Source: Streptomyces roseoverticillatus
GTDB taxonomy: Bacteria > Actinomycetota > Actinomycetes > Streptomycetales > Streptomycetaceae
DNA length: 64,000 bases
NCBI RefSeq assembly: GCF_000719265.1
Contig: NZ_JOFL01000006.1
Location: 248,001 to 312,000, forward strand
Reading direction: 5' to 3'
The position numbers were made by a program, and so were the translations under genes. Of the stretch, positions 54,266 through 62,799 are shown piece after piece; the stretch's first letter is position 1; every line of letters starts with the position of its first letter. The notes beneath the pieces were generated by a model that saw only the letters and a program-made list of their open reading frames with translations, did no database searches and was not told the DNA's origin.

Positions 54266-55414
54266 GTGTCACTGCTGTCCCGGATCACCGCGCCCACGGC
54301 CCGCCACGACGCGGCGCGGCTCGCGGCGGCGCTGCTGGCCCACCAGGGCGTCCCGGCCGCGCCCAGGACGCTCCGCCCGTCCGCCGGGCCGACGGGCCTC
54401 GGCACCTCCGCGGCCCGGGTCGCGCCCCGGCGGCCGGCCGCGCCCGCCGCCCCCTCTTCCTCGTACCGCGTCCCGGAGCTGTACTGCCCGCCCGCGCTCC
54501 GGGACGACCCGGCCCTCGCCCGGGAGGTCAACGACCGCCTGCTGGCCTGGGCCGGCGAGACCGGCATCTACGACGGACGGCTCGACCGCGTCCGCGCGGC
54601 CGGCTTCGGGCGCCTGATGATGCTGGCCCACCCCGACACCGACGACCCGGACCGGCTGCTCGCGGCCGGCAAGTGCGCCCTCGCGGAGTGGGCCACGGAC
54701 GACTACTACTGCGACGACGGGGCCGGGCCCGAACTCCTGGGCTCGCACCTCGGGCCCGCCTACGCGGCCCTCGACCCCGCGCACCTGCCCGCCCGCTACG
54801 CGCTCGCCTGGGAGCGGGAGATGCAGGGCGACCCCGTCCGCGTCGCCCTGCGCTCCGCACTGGGGCACCTGGCCCGCTACGCGGAACCGTCCCAGCTGGC
54901 CCGGCTCCGCCACGAGGTCGCCGTCCTCTTCGTCGGCTACGGCCAGGAGGGCTCCTGGCGCTCGCGGGAGTACCTGCCCACCGTCCCCGAATACCTGGCG
55001 CACCGGCAGACCAACAGCTTCCTGCCCTGCATCGCGCTGGCCGACGTGGTGGGCGGCTACGCGCTCCCCGCGGCCGAGTACGCCGATCCGCGCGTGCGCC
55101 GCGCCGTGACCATGGCCGCCACCGCCGCCACCCTCGTCAACGACCTGTACTCCATGACCAAGGAACACCACGCCACCGGCGTGGAGTTCAACCTGCCGGC
55201 CGTGATCGCCGAGCGGGAGCGGTGCTCGCCCCGCGAGGCGATCGAGCGCAGCGCGGAGGTCCACGACGAGCTGGTGCGCAGCTACGAGGCCGAGGCGGCC
55301 GCCCTCGCCCTCACCGGCTCGCCGCAGCTGCGCCGCTTCCTCGCGGGGGTGTGGGCCTGGCTCGGCGGCAACCGCGCGTGGCACAGCGGCAGCCCCCGCT
55401 ACAACAACGCCTGA
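54266..55414 (+). CDS. 2-methylisoborneol synthase (class I terpene cyclase)
   Basis: 382 aa; GTG start 32 nt after the encapsulin stop. Residues 1-70 are Ala/Pro/Ser-rich and disordered-looking, as in other MIB synthases. The metal-binding Asp motif is D145-D146-YYC-D150-D151 and the NSE motif is N292-DLY-S296-MTK-E300. WHSGSPRY near the C-terminus is also typical. Converts 2-methylgeranyl diphosphate from the next gene's enzyme to 2-methylisoborneol, an earthy-smelling monoterpenoid. Sandwiched between its candidate shell and its methyltransferase. The disordered N-terminus is the likely cargo-loading segment. Confidence 0.93.
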   Translation: MSLLSRITAPTARHDAARLAAALLAHQGVPAAPRTLRPSAGPTGLGTSAARVAPRRPAAPAAPSSSYRVPELYCPPALRDDPALAREVNDRLLAWAGETGIYDGRLDRVRAAGFGRLMMLAHPDTDDPDRLLAAGKCALAEWATDDYYCDDGAGPELLGSHLGPAYAALDPAHLPARYALAWEREMQGDPVRVALRSALGHLARYAEPSQLARLRHEVAVLFVGYGQEGSWRSREYLPTVPEYLAHRQTNSFLPCIALADVVGGYALPAAEYADPRVRRAVTMAATAATLVNDLYSMTKEHHATGVEFNLPAVIAERERCSPREAIERSAEVHDELVRSYEAEAAALALTGSPQLRRFLAGVWAWLGGNRAWHSGSPRYNNA

Positions 55415-55454
55415 ACCGGCCTCACCTTCCTTGCACGTCCTAAGGAGCACGTCC

Positions 55455-56312
55455 ATGTCCACCGCCCCCGCCCCCGCCCCCGTGCTGCGCACCGCCTACC
55501 AGAAGGCCGTCGCCGAGTACTGGAACAACGAGAAGGACCCGGTCAACCTGCAGCTGGGCGACGTCGACGGGCTCTACCACCACCACTACGGGCTCGGCGA
55601 CTACGACCCGTCCGTCCTGGAGGGCCCCGAGGCCGGCCGCGACGCGCGCATCACCGAGGAGCTGCACCGGCTGGAGTCGGCCCAGGCCGACGTCCTCCTC
55701 GACCACCTGGGCCCCATCGCCCCCGAGCACCGCCTGCTGGACGCCGGCTGCGGCCGCGGCGGCACCAGCATCATGGCCAACGCCCGGTTCGGCTGCCGCG
55801 CCGACGGCGTCTCCATCTCCCGGTCCCAGGTCGACTTCGCCAACGAGCAGGCCCGCAAGCGCGGCGTGGACGACAAGGTCCGCTACCACTTCGCCAACAT
55901 GCTGGACACCGGCCTGCCCACCGGCGCCTTCCAGGGCATCTGGAACAACGAGTCCACCATGTACGTGGACCTGTTCGAGCTCTTCGCCGAGCACGCCCGC
56001 CAGCTGGCCTTCGGCGGCCGCTACGTCACCATCACCGGCTGCTCCAACGACGTCACGGGCCTGCGCTCCAAGGCGGTCAGCCGCATCGACGAGCACTACA
56101 CCTGCAACATCCACCCCCGCAGCGCCTACTTCAAGGCCATGGCCGCCAACGGCCTCGTGCCCATCAACGTCGTCGACCTGACGGCCGCCACGATCCCGTA
56201 CTGGGAGCTGCGCGCCAAGTCCTCCCTGGCCACGGGCGTCGAGGAGCCGTTCCTCACCGCGTACAAGGAGGGCAGCTTCCACTACCTCCTCATCGCCGCC
56301 GACCGCATCTGA
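55455..56312 (+). CDS. Geranyl diphosphate 2-C-methyltransferase
   Basis: 285 aa; AAGGAG 7 nt before the ATG, 40 nt after the cyclase. SAM-binding motif I LLDAGCGRGGTSIMANARFG, post-motif VSISRSQVDFANEQARKRG and GIWNNESTMYVDLFELFAEHARQLAFGGRYVTITG are those of GPP C-methyltransferases of 2-MIB pathways; the N-terminal YQKAVAEYWNNEKDPVNLQLGD and HHHYGLGDYD are signature segments. Adds a methyl group to C2 of GPP from SAM, supplying the cyclase. Last gene of the operon; a terminator follows within 12 nt. Confidence 0.95.
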   Translation: MSTAPAPAPVLRTAYQKAVAEYWNNEKDPVNLQLGDVDGLYHHHYGLGDYDPSVLEGPEAGRDARITEELHRLESAQADVLLDHLGPIAPEHRLLDAGCGRGGTSIMANARFGCRADGVSISRSQVDFANEQARKRGVDDKVRYHFANMLDTGLPTGAFQGIWNNESTMYVDLFELFAEHARQLAFGGRYVTITGCSNDVTGLRSKAVSRIDEHYTCNIHPRSAYFKAMAANGLVPINVVDLTAATIPYWELRAKSSLATGVEEPFLTAYKEGSFHYLLIAADRI

Positions 56313-56323
56313 CCGGCGTGCCC

Positions 56324-56351
56324 GCGCCCCCGGCCCGAGTGCCGGGGGCGC
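56324..56351. terminator. Terminator of the 2-MIB operon
   Basis: An 11-bp perfect stem GCGCCCCCGGC and complement with a 6-nt loop, just downstream of the methyltransferase gene and 8 nt before the end of the convergent gene. Confidence 0.75.
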
Positions 56352-56359
56352 GCCGGCCG

Positions 56360-57142
56360 TCAGAACTTCGAGTGGGCGGCCCAGCGCGTCAGCAGGCCCT
56401 CGTCCCCGCTGACCTCGAAGGCGGGCGCGTCGCGGTGCTGACGGCCGTAGGCGAGCAGCAGCAGGTCCGCGGCGGAGCCCTGAACCGTCGTGTCGGCGCC
56501 GGCGGGCGACGGTTCGAGGCCGAAGCCGTCGGGGCGCAGCCGTACGGTCCAGTCGCCGCCGGTGTCGGTGGCGCGGAAGCGCAGCGTCTCGCCGGTGCCG
56601 CGCAGCTCGGCCACGCCGGGGGCGAAGGGCGTCGCGAAGGGCAGGTTGACGAGGAACTCGTCGACGCCGTCGGTCGCGAGTGCGGGGTCGATCACGGGCG
56701 TGAGGCCGAGCGCGAGCTCCGCGTCGGCGCGGTGCACCAGCGTCTCGAACAGCATGCGCCGCGCCCAGAACCCCGCGTGCTGATCGGCGCCCCACGCCCA
56801 CATCGGGGCGTCCGGGTCGACGCCCGCGAACGCGCTCGCGGCCTCGGCGGCGCTGTCCGCCAGCCAGTCGGCGTAGCCGTCCTCGCTCTCCGGCAGCCGC
56901 AGCTCCACCTCGCGGCTCAGCGGCCGCTCCTGGACGCGCTTGCGGAGGAGGGCCGCGAACCAGCGCTGCACGCTGCCGGTGTGCCGGACGAGGTCGGCGA
57001 GCGTCCAGCCGGGGCACGTGGGCACCGGTGCGGCCAGGTCCGCGCCCCGGAGCACCTGCACGAAGCGGGCGGTCTCCGCGGCGACGGCGTCGCGGTGGGT
57101 GGCAAAAGCGGACGCCCGGTCCGCATGATCCGTCGTGTTCAC
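56360..57142 (-). CDS. Mycothiol-dependent maleylpyruvate isomerase family (DinB-like) protein
   Basis: 260 aa; GTG at 57142 with GAGGAA about 9 nt upstream. N-terminal about 150 residues resemble the MDMPI fold: VPTCPGWTLADLVRHTGSVQRWFAALL places a His in the metal-binding motif, and RRMLFETLVHRADAELALG supplies the second His helix. The C-terminal domain (GETLRFRATDTGGDWTVRLRPDGFGLEP) is the small MDMPI-C beta domain. Members use mycothiol or act as thiol transferases; substrate unknown. Convergent with the 2-MIB operon and divergent from the ThDP enzyme gene. Confidence 0.82.
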   Translation of the reverse strand: MNTTDHADRASAFATHRDAVAAETARFVQVLRGADLAAPVPTCPGWTLADLVRHTGSVQRWFAALLRKRVQERPLSREVELRLPESEDGYADWLADSAAEAASAFAGVDPDAPMWAWGADQHAGFWARRMLFETLVHRADAELALGLTPVIDPALATDGVDEFLVNLPFATPFAPGVAELRGTGETLRFRATDTGGDWTVRLRPDGFGLEPSPAGADTTVQGSAADLLLLAYGRQHRDAPAFEVSGDEGLLTRWAAHSKF

Positions 57143-57342
57143 GTCGCCGCGTTCCTCGCTCGGTCCGGCCCGGCGGCCCTCCCGGCCGGGCTTCTCCCCG
57201 CAGCCTGCCACAGGCCCTCCGCCCGGCCGCACCCGGGACACCGGGATGCACCGCCGGGTGTTCCGTGGATGGATGGGGGAAGGGGCGGGGAGACCGGCCG
57301 CACGCCGGTCCGCACGGGCAGCCGATCCGGGAGGAAGGTCCC
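57143..57342 (+). promoter_or_regulatory. Divergent promoter region for the PoxB-like gene
   Basis: About 200 bp between two divergent starts. GGGAGGAAGG just before the ATG at 57343 is a strong ribosome binding site. No clear operator palindrome or -10 hexamer was identified. Confidence 0.3.
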
Positions 57343-59085
57343 ATGCCGAAGGAGACGGTGGCGGAGCAGTTCGTCGGCATCCTGGCGCGCGCCGGGGTGC
57401 GGCGGCTCTACGGGGTCGTCGGGGACAGCCTCAACCCGGTCGTGGACGCGGTGCGCCGCAACCCCGCCGTCGACTGGGTGCAGGTCCGCCACGAGGAGGC
57501 GGCCGCCTTCGCCGCGGGCGCCGAGGCCCAGCTGACGGGAAAGCTGGCCGCCTGCGCGGGCTCCTGCGGCCCGGGCAACCTGCACCTCATCAACGGCCTC
57601 TACGACGCCCACCGCTCCATGGCCCCGGTGCTCGCGCTCGCCTCGCACATCCCGAGCGGCGAGATCGGCACCGGCTTCTTCCAGGAGACCCACCCGGACC
57701 AGCTCTTCCGCGAGTGCAGCCATTACTGCGAGCTGATCTCCAGCCCCCGGCAGATGCCGCGCGTGCTGCGGACCGGCATCCAGAACGCCATCGGGCGCGG
57801 CGGCGTCAGCGTCATCGTCCTGCCCGGCGACGTCGCGGGCGAGCCGGCCCCCGGACGCGCGAGCGAGCACTCCCTGGTCACCGCCCGCCCGTCGGTACGG
57901 CCCGGGGACGCCGAGATCGACGCGCTCGCCCGGATGGTCGACGAGGCGGGCAAGGTGACGCTGTTCTGCGGCAGCGGCACGGCGGGCGCCCACGAGGAGG
58001 TGATGCGGTTCGCGGAGAGGGTGAAGGCCCCCGTCGGGCACGCGCTGCGGGGCAAGGAATGGATCCAGTACGACAACCCGTACGACGTCGGCATGAGCGG
58101 CCTGCTCGGCTACGGGGCGGCCTACGAGGCCACCCACGAGTGCGACTTGCTGATCCTGCTGGGCACCGACTTCCCGTACAACGCCTTCCTGCCGGACGAC
58201 GTGAAGACCGTGCAGGTGGACGTGCGCCCCGAGCACCTGGGCCGCAGGGCGGCGCTCGACCTCGCCGTGTGGGGCGACGCCCGCGAGACGCTGCGCTGCC
58301 TGACGCCGAAGGTGCAGGTCAAGAGCAGCCGGAAGTTCCTCGACAAGATGCTCGCGAAGCATGCCGACGCCCTCGAAGGCGTCGTCAAGGCGTACACCCG
58401 GAAGGTCGGGAAGCGCACGCCCATCCATCCGGAGTACGTGGCCTCGGTGCTGGACGAGGAGGCCGACGACGACGCGGTCTTCACCGTCGACACCGGGATG
58501 AACAACGTGTGGGCGGCCCGCTACCTCACCCCCAACGGCCGCCGCCGCGTCATCGGCTCCTTCACCCACGGCTCGATGGCGAACGCCCTGCCCCAGGCGA
58601 TCGGGGCCCAGTTCCTCGACCGCGGCCGGCAGGTCGTCTCGATGTCCGGCGACGGCGGGTTCGCCATGCTGATGGGCGACTTCCTGACGCTGGTCCAGTA
58701 CGGCCTGCCGGTGAAGGTGGTGCTGTTCGACAACTCGTCCCTGGGGATGGTGGAGCTGGAGATGATGGTGGGCGGCCTGCCCGCGTACGGCACCACCAAC
58801 CACAACCCCGACTTCGCGGCGATCGCCACCGCCGCCGGCGCGTACGGCGTACGGGTGGAGAAGCCCAAGCACGTGCGGGGAGCCCTGCGGGACGCCTTCC
58901 GGCACAAGGGGCCGGCGCTGGTGGACATCGTGACCGACCCCAACGCCCTGTCGATCCCGCCGAAGATCACCGCGGACATGGTGGGCGGATTCGCCCTGTC
59001 GGCGGGACGGATGGTCCTGGAGGGTGGCGTGGGCCGGATGGTGCAGATGGCGCGCTCCAACCTGCGCAATGTCCCGCGCCCCTGA
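57343..59085 (+). CDS. poxB: Thiamine-diphosphate-dependent pyruvate:quinone oxidoreductase-like (PoxB)
   Basis: 580 aa, the size of PoxB and acetolactate-synthase relatives. N-terminal PYR domain: AGVRRLYGVVGDSLNPVVDAVRRN and the activating Glu in RHEEAAAFAAGAEAQLTGK; GSCGPGNLHLINGLYDAHRSMAPVLALASHIPS is characteristic of pyruvate oxidases/dehydrogenases. The middle domain (about 190-330) is FAD-binding-like. C-terminal PP domain: SGDGGFAMLMGDFLTLVQYG with GDG and DNSSLGM. The C-terminus is basic and amphipathic (MVQMARSNLRN), compatible with membrane attachment as in PoxB. Reaction likely pyruvate to acetate + CO2 with electrons to quinone. Confidence 0.88.
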   Translation: MPKETVAEQFVGILARAGVRRLYGVVGDSLNPVVDAVRRNPAVDWVQVRHEEAAAFAAGAEAQLTGKLAACAGSCGPGNLHLINGLYDAHRSMAPVLALASHIPSGEIGTGFFQETHPDQLFRECSHYCELISSPRQMPRVLRTGIQNAIGRGGVSVIVLPGDVAGEPAPGRASEHSLVTARPSVRPGDAEIDALARMVDEAGKVTLFCGSGTAGAHEEVMRFAERVKAPVGHALRGKEWIQYDNPYDVGMSGLLGYGAAYEATHECDLLILLGTDFPYNAFLPDDVKTVQVDVRPEHLGRRAALDLAVWGDARETLRCLTPKVQVKSSRKFLDKMLAKHADALEGVVKAYTRKVGKRTPIHPEYVASVLDEEADDDAVFTVDTGMNNVWAARYLTPNGRRRVIGSFTHGSMANALPQAIGAQFLDRGRQVVSMSGDGGFAMLMGDFLTLVQYGLPVKVVLFDNSSLGMVELEMMVGGLPAYGTTNHNPDFAAIATAAGAYGVRVEKPKHVRGALRDAFRHKGPALVDIVTDPNALSIPPKITADMVGGFALSAGRMVLEGGVGRMVQMARSNLRNVPRP

Positions 59086-59092
59086 CGACCGG

Positions 59093-60253
59093 TCAGCCGG
59101 CGGGCGCCGACCCGCCCCAGATCCTCCGGTACGCCGCGCGGTAGCCGGGCGGGTCCCAGGACGTGGCCCCGCCGCTGTTGGCGGCGGTGGTGATGTGCAC
59201 GGGGGCCACGTAGCCGCTGGCCGGCCTGCCCGCGAAGGCGCGGTTGAACTCGTCGACGATCTGCCAGCCCTGCTCGGAGAGCGCCTCGGGCACGGTGGCC
59301 GCCTGGAACTGCCGGCTGCTGATGCGCTGGAAGGCGGACGGGTCGCCGTCGCCCGCGCCGATGTTGAAGGGCGCGCCCGCGCCCTTCCTGCGGGCCGCGC
59401 GCAGGGCGGGGGCGGCGTCGGCGAAGTACACGTCGTTGATGGCGACGGAGTGGGTCCACCGCTCCGGGAAGCGGGAGAGGAGCGAGGAGACCTCCTGGGG
59501 CGTCCGGCTGCTCGTGTCCGCCAGCGGGATGTTCTCCTCCGCCAGGAGCCGCACGCCCGCGCAGGTGCCGAGCTCCTTCGTGATCAGATCGGACTTGTTC
59601 CGGGCGAACGGGATCGAGGCGTCGGTGAACACGACGACCCCGGCGACGCCGTGCGCGTGCGCGATGACCCAGTCCGCGCTGACCCGCGCGACGTCACCGA
59701 CCCGGGTGGTGACGTTGGTGAACAGCGCGGGGTCCCTGCTGGGGCCGGGGGAGGCGACCGCGTGCCAGCCGATGAGCGGGATGTGCTCCGCCCCGGCCTG
59801 CGCGACCTGCTGCGACGTCAGGCGGGGATCGAAGCCGGCGATGACGATGCCCGCGGGCCGCAGGGCGAGGGCCTGCCCGAACGCCGCCTGGATCCCGGCG
59901 GGGGTGCCCTGGCCGTCGATGACCCGGACGTCCCAGCCGATGGCCCCCGCCGCCTCCTGCACGCCCCCGGCGACGCCCGCGACGCCGGGGTTGGTCATGG
60001 ACTGCGCGACGAGGACGAGGGACCTGCCGAAGACGGCCCGGGGCCCGGTGGTGGGCCCGTCCCACGCGGCGTCGGTCCGTTCGGCCCGCCGGACGGCCGC
60101 CTCGGCCCTGGCCAGGGCCGAGGGGCAGCCGCTCCTCGACGGCGTGGCCGGGGGCGGGGCGGGGCCGGCCGACGAACCGCGCTCGCAGCCGGTGAGGGCG
60201 GCCACGGCCACGGCCAGGACGGCCGCGCCCATCGGCACGGCCGTGCGGTTCAC
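59093..60253 (-). CDS. Sugar ABC transporter substrate-binding lipoprotein
   Basis: 386 aa; GTG start overlapping the permease stop by 4 nt (GTGA). Lipobox LTGC follows a hydrophobic stretch (VLAVAVAALTGCERG). Periplasmic-binding-protein I fold: SLVLVAQSMTNPGVAGVAGGVQEAAGAIGWDVRVIDGQG, PAGIVIAGFDP, PLIGWHAVAS and NDVYFADAAPALRAARRKG, similar to ribose-type binding proteins. The four neighbouring Pro/Ser-rich residues after the Cys form a tether. Third gene of the ATPase-permease-binding protein operon. Sugar unknown. Confidence 0.86.
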   Translation of the reverse strand: MNRTAVPMGAAVLAVAVAALTGCERGSSAGPAPPPATPSRSGCPSALARAEAAVRRAERTDAAWDGPTTGPRAVFGRSLVLVAQSMTNPGVAGVAGGVQEAAGAIGWDVRVIDGQGTPAGIQAAFGQALALRPAGIVIAGFDPRLTSQQVAQAGAEHIPLIGWHAVASPGPSRDPALFTNVTTRVGDVARVSADWVIAHAHGVAGVVVFTDASIPFARNKSDLITKELGTCAGVRLLAEENIPLADTSSRTPQEVSSLLSRFPERWTHSVAINDVYFADAAPALRAARRKGAGAPFNIGAGDGDPSAFQRISSRQFQAATVPEALSEQGWQIVDEFNRAFAGRPASGYVAPVHITTAANSGGATSWDPPGYRAAYRRIWGGSAPAG

Positions 60254-61257
60254 GGGCCGGCTCCGTGGCGCAGCTGCCGGCGCGCCGCGTAGCCGGCCAG
60301 GCCGACGGCGATGAGCAGGGTGACGCCGTTGAACATCGGCGTGACCCAGAACCGGGCGCCGAGCTGGCCGATGCCGGCGAGGCCGATGGCGAGGACGGTG
60401 ACGGCCACCAGCGTGCCCACGGCGTTGGCGCGGCCGGGCCGGATCGCGGTGGAGCCGAGCAGCGCGCCGACGAAGGCGGGCAGCAGGTAGTCCATGCCGA
60501 CGCTGGGGTTGCCGGTCCGCTGCTGCGCGGCGAGCAGGGTCCCGGCGATGCCGACGACCAGGCCGGACGCGGTGAAGGCGCCGGTGACGTAGCGCCGCGA
60601 GGGGATGCCCACCAGGTCGGCGGCGCGCGTGTTGGACCCGATCACGTACAGGTACCGGCCCAGCGGCAGCCGCTCCAGGAGCAGCCACAGCACGGCGGTG
60701 AGGGCGAGGACGTAGAAGGCGGAGACCGGCAGGCCGAGGAACCGGGAGTCGTAGAGCGCGGTGAAGCCGGCCGGCAGGCCGAGCGGGCCGGGGACGATCC
60801 GGGCCCCTCCGGTGATCCAGCCGGTGAAGGCGTACATGACGCTGCCGGTGCCGAGCGTGGCGATGAAGGAGTCGATCCGCGCGAACTCGACGACGGCGCC
60901 GTTGACGGCGCCGACGGCCGCACCGCCGAGGACCACCACGAGGCAGACGACGGGCCACGGCCAGTGGCCGGCGACGAGGAGCTGCATCGCCACGACGTGC
61001 GCGAGCCCGAGGCCGTAGCCGATGGACAGGTCGAACTTGCCGGTGGCGATGGGGATCGTCGCGCCCAGCGCGAGCATCGCGGGGATCGAGTGGTTGGACA
61101 GGACGGCGGAGATGTTGTCCAGGGTGGGGAAGGTGTCCGGCAGGGCGAGGGAGAAGGCCGCGAACAGCAGGACGGTGAGGGCCAGGAGGCCGTAGGCGCC
61201 GACGAGGTGCCCGATCCGGTGCCGGACCGCGTGACGGGTGGGCGGCGCCATCGTCAC
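60250..61257 (-). CDS. Sugar ABC transporter permease (RbsC-like)
   Basis: 335 aa; GTG overlapping the ATPase stop (GTGA); a downstream ATG at 61251 is possible. About 8-10 hydrophobic helices. Family-typical segments: ATIPIATGKFDLSIGYGLGLAHVV (RbsC-type), FARIDSFIATLGTGSVMYAFTGW, GRYLYVIGSNTRAADLVGIPSRR and GLAGIGQLGARFWVTPMFNGVTLLIAVGL. Membrane half of a ribose/xylose/galactose-type importer with the flanking genes. Confidence 0.88.
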   Translation of the reverse strand: MTMAPPTRHAVRHRIGHLVGAYGLLALTVLLFAAFSLALPDTFPTLDNISAVLSNHSIPAMLALGATIPIATGKFDLSIGYGLGLAHVVAMQLLVAGHWPWPVVCLVVVLGGAAVGAVNGAVVEFARIDSFIATLGTGSVMYAFTGWITGGARIVPGPLGLPAGFTALYDSRFLGLPVSAFYVLALTAVLWLLLERLPLGRYLYVIGSNTRAADLVGIPSRRYVTGAFTASGLVVGIAGTLLAAQQRTGNPSVGMDYLLPAFVGALLGSTAIRPGRANAVGTLVAVTVLAIGLAGIGQLGARFWVTPMFNGVTLLIAVGLAGYAARRQLRHGAGP

Positions 61258-62762
61258 GGCGTCCCGGTGAGCGGGGCCATGGCCGAGGCCGCGTGGGTGA
61301 GCGCGGTGACGGTGAGGGCCTCGCCGCTCAGCTCGGCCGTCGCCTTCCCGCGGACGAACACCAGGGCGCGGTGGCACACGCCGGCGACCTCCTCGAAGTC
61401 GGTGGAGATGAGCAGCACGGCGAGGCCGTCGGCCAGCGCGTGCTGCAGCAGGTGGTAGATCGCCGCCTTGGCGCCGACGTCCACCCCGGCGGTCGGCTCC
61501 TCCAGGATCAGGAGGTTCCGGTGCGGCCCGAGCCACCGGCCGATCATGACCTTCTGCTGGTTCCCCCCGGACAGGGTGGCGATCGGCACCTCGCTGTCCG
61601 GCGGGCGCACGGCGAACCGCTCCATGAGGACGCCGGCCTCGGCGCGTTCGCGCCGGGGGCTGATCCAGTGGGCGCTCCGCAGCCCGCCCGCCCGGGGGTT
61701 GGCCAGGAAGTTCTCCCGTACGGTCAGCTCCGCCGCGCAGCCCTCCTCCAGCCGGTCGCTCGTCACGAAGCCGATGCCGGCGTCCACCGCGGCGGTGACC
61801 GTGCCGGGCCGGTACGGCCGGCCCTCCAGCAGGGCGCTCCCGCCGAGCAGGGGGCGGGCGCCGGCGAGGGCGCGGCCCAGTTCCATGTGCCCCGCGCCGG
61901 TGAGGCCGACCATGCCGAGGATTTCACCGGCGCGCAGCTCCAGGCTGACCGGTCCGGTGCTCTCCGTCCGCACGCCGTCCAGGCTGAGGACGGCCGGTCC
62001 GGCCGCGGGGGCGGTGAACGCGTAGCCGCGCGGTTCGTGGCCGACGATGTCGTGCACGAGCCGGGCCGGGGGGTAGTCGGCGAGGGGGCCGTGGCTGACG
62101 ATGCGGCCGTCGCGCAGGACGGCGAAGGCGTCGGCGACCTTGAACACCTCGTCGATCCGGTGGGTGACGAAGACGACGGCGCGCCCGCGGTCGCGCAGGG
62201 CGTGCAGGACGTCGAAGAGCCGGGCGCAGTCGGCGGCCGGGAGGCTGGCGGTCGGCTCGTCCAGGACGATGAGCCCGGCCCGGGTGCACAGGGCGCGGGC
62301 GATGGCCACCAGGGAGCGTTCGGCGCGGGTGAGGCCGGAGACGACGGCGTCCGGGTCGAGGTGGGCGGCGACGATGCCCAGGGCCTCGGTGCACTGCCGG
62401 CGGGTGCGCCGCCAGGACACCAGCCCCGCGCGGCGGGCGTATCCGGTGCCCAGCGCGATGTTCTCGGCGACGGTCATCCAGCCGACCAGCCCGAGGTCCT
62501 GGTGGATGAACGACATGGCGCGGGAGGCCGCCTCGGTGCCGAGCGGGTGCCCGTCGACGGTCACCTCGCCCGCGTCCGCGCGGTGGACGCCCGCGAGCAC
62601 CTTGATGAGGGTGGACTTCCCCGCGCCGTTGGGGCCGAGCAGGGCCAGGACGCTGCCGCGGCCGATGTCGAGGTCGACGGCGTCGAGCGCGAGCGTGCCG
62701 CCGAACCGCTTGCCGAGCCCGCGGATGCGGACGAGGGGCTGGGAGTTCGGCACGTTCGTCAT
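61254..62762 (-). CDS. Sugar ABC transporter ATPase, tandem-domain RbsA/MglA-like
   Basis: 502 aa. First domain: Walker A GPNGAGKST, Q-loop FIHQD, Walker B LIVLDEPTAS, H-loop VFVTHR, but the signature is GLTRAER rather than LSxGQ. Second domain: Walker A-like GLTGAGHMELGR (degenerate), signature LSGGNQQKV, Walker B LLILEEPTAGVD. This asymmetry is usual for sugar importers of the RbsA class. First gene of a coupled three-gene importer operon, followed by permease and binding protein with 4-nt overlaps. Confidence 0.92.
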   Translation of the reverse strand: MTNVPNSQPLVRIRGLGKRFGGTLALDAVDLDIGRGSVLALLGPNGAGKSTLIKVLAGVHRADAGEVTVDGHPLGTEAASRAMSFIHQDLGLVGWMTVAENIALGTGYARRAGLVSWRRTRRQCTEALGIVAAHLDPDAVVSGLTRAERSLVAIARALCTRAGLIVLDEPTASLPAADCARLFDVLHALRDRGRAVVFVTHRIDEVFKVADAFAVLRDGRIVSHGPLADYPPARLVHDIVGHEPRGYAFTAPAAGPAVLSLDGVRTESTGPVSLELRAGEILGMVGLTGAGHMELGRALAGARPLLGGSALLEGRPYRPGTVTAAVDAGIGFVTSDRLEEGCAAELTVRENFLANPRAGGLRSAHWISPRRERAEAGVLMERFAVRPPDSEVPIATLSGGNQQKVMIGRWLGPHRNLLILEEPTAGVDVGAKAAIYHLLQHALADGLAVLLISTDFEEVAGVCHRALVFVRGKATAELSGEALTVTALTHAASAMAPLTGTP

Positions 62763-62799
62763 GCTACGACCCCTTTCGCCTCGGGGCCCGGATGGGCCG

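Noticed and set aside
61254..62762. Defective ABC ATPase because of degenerate motifs in both halves
   Set aside because: Complementary degeneration (signature in one half, Walker A in the other) is normal for RbsA/MglA-type sugar importers.
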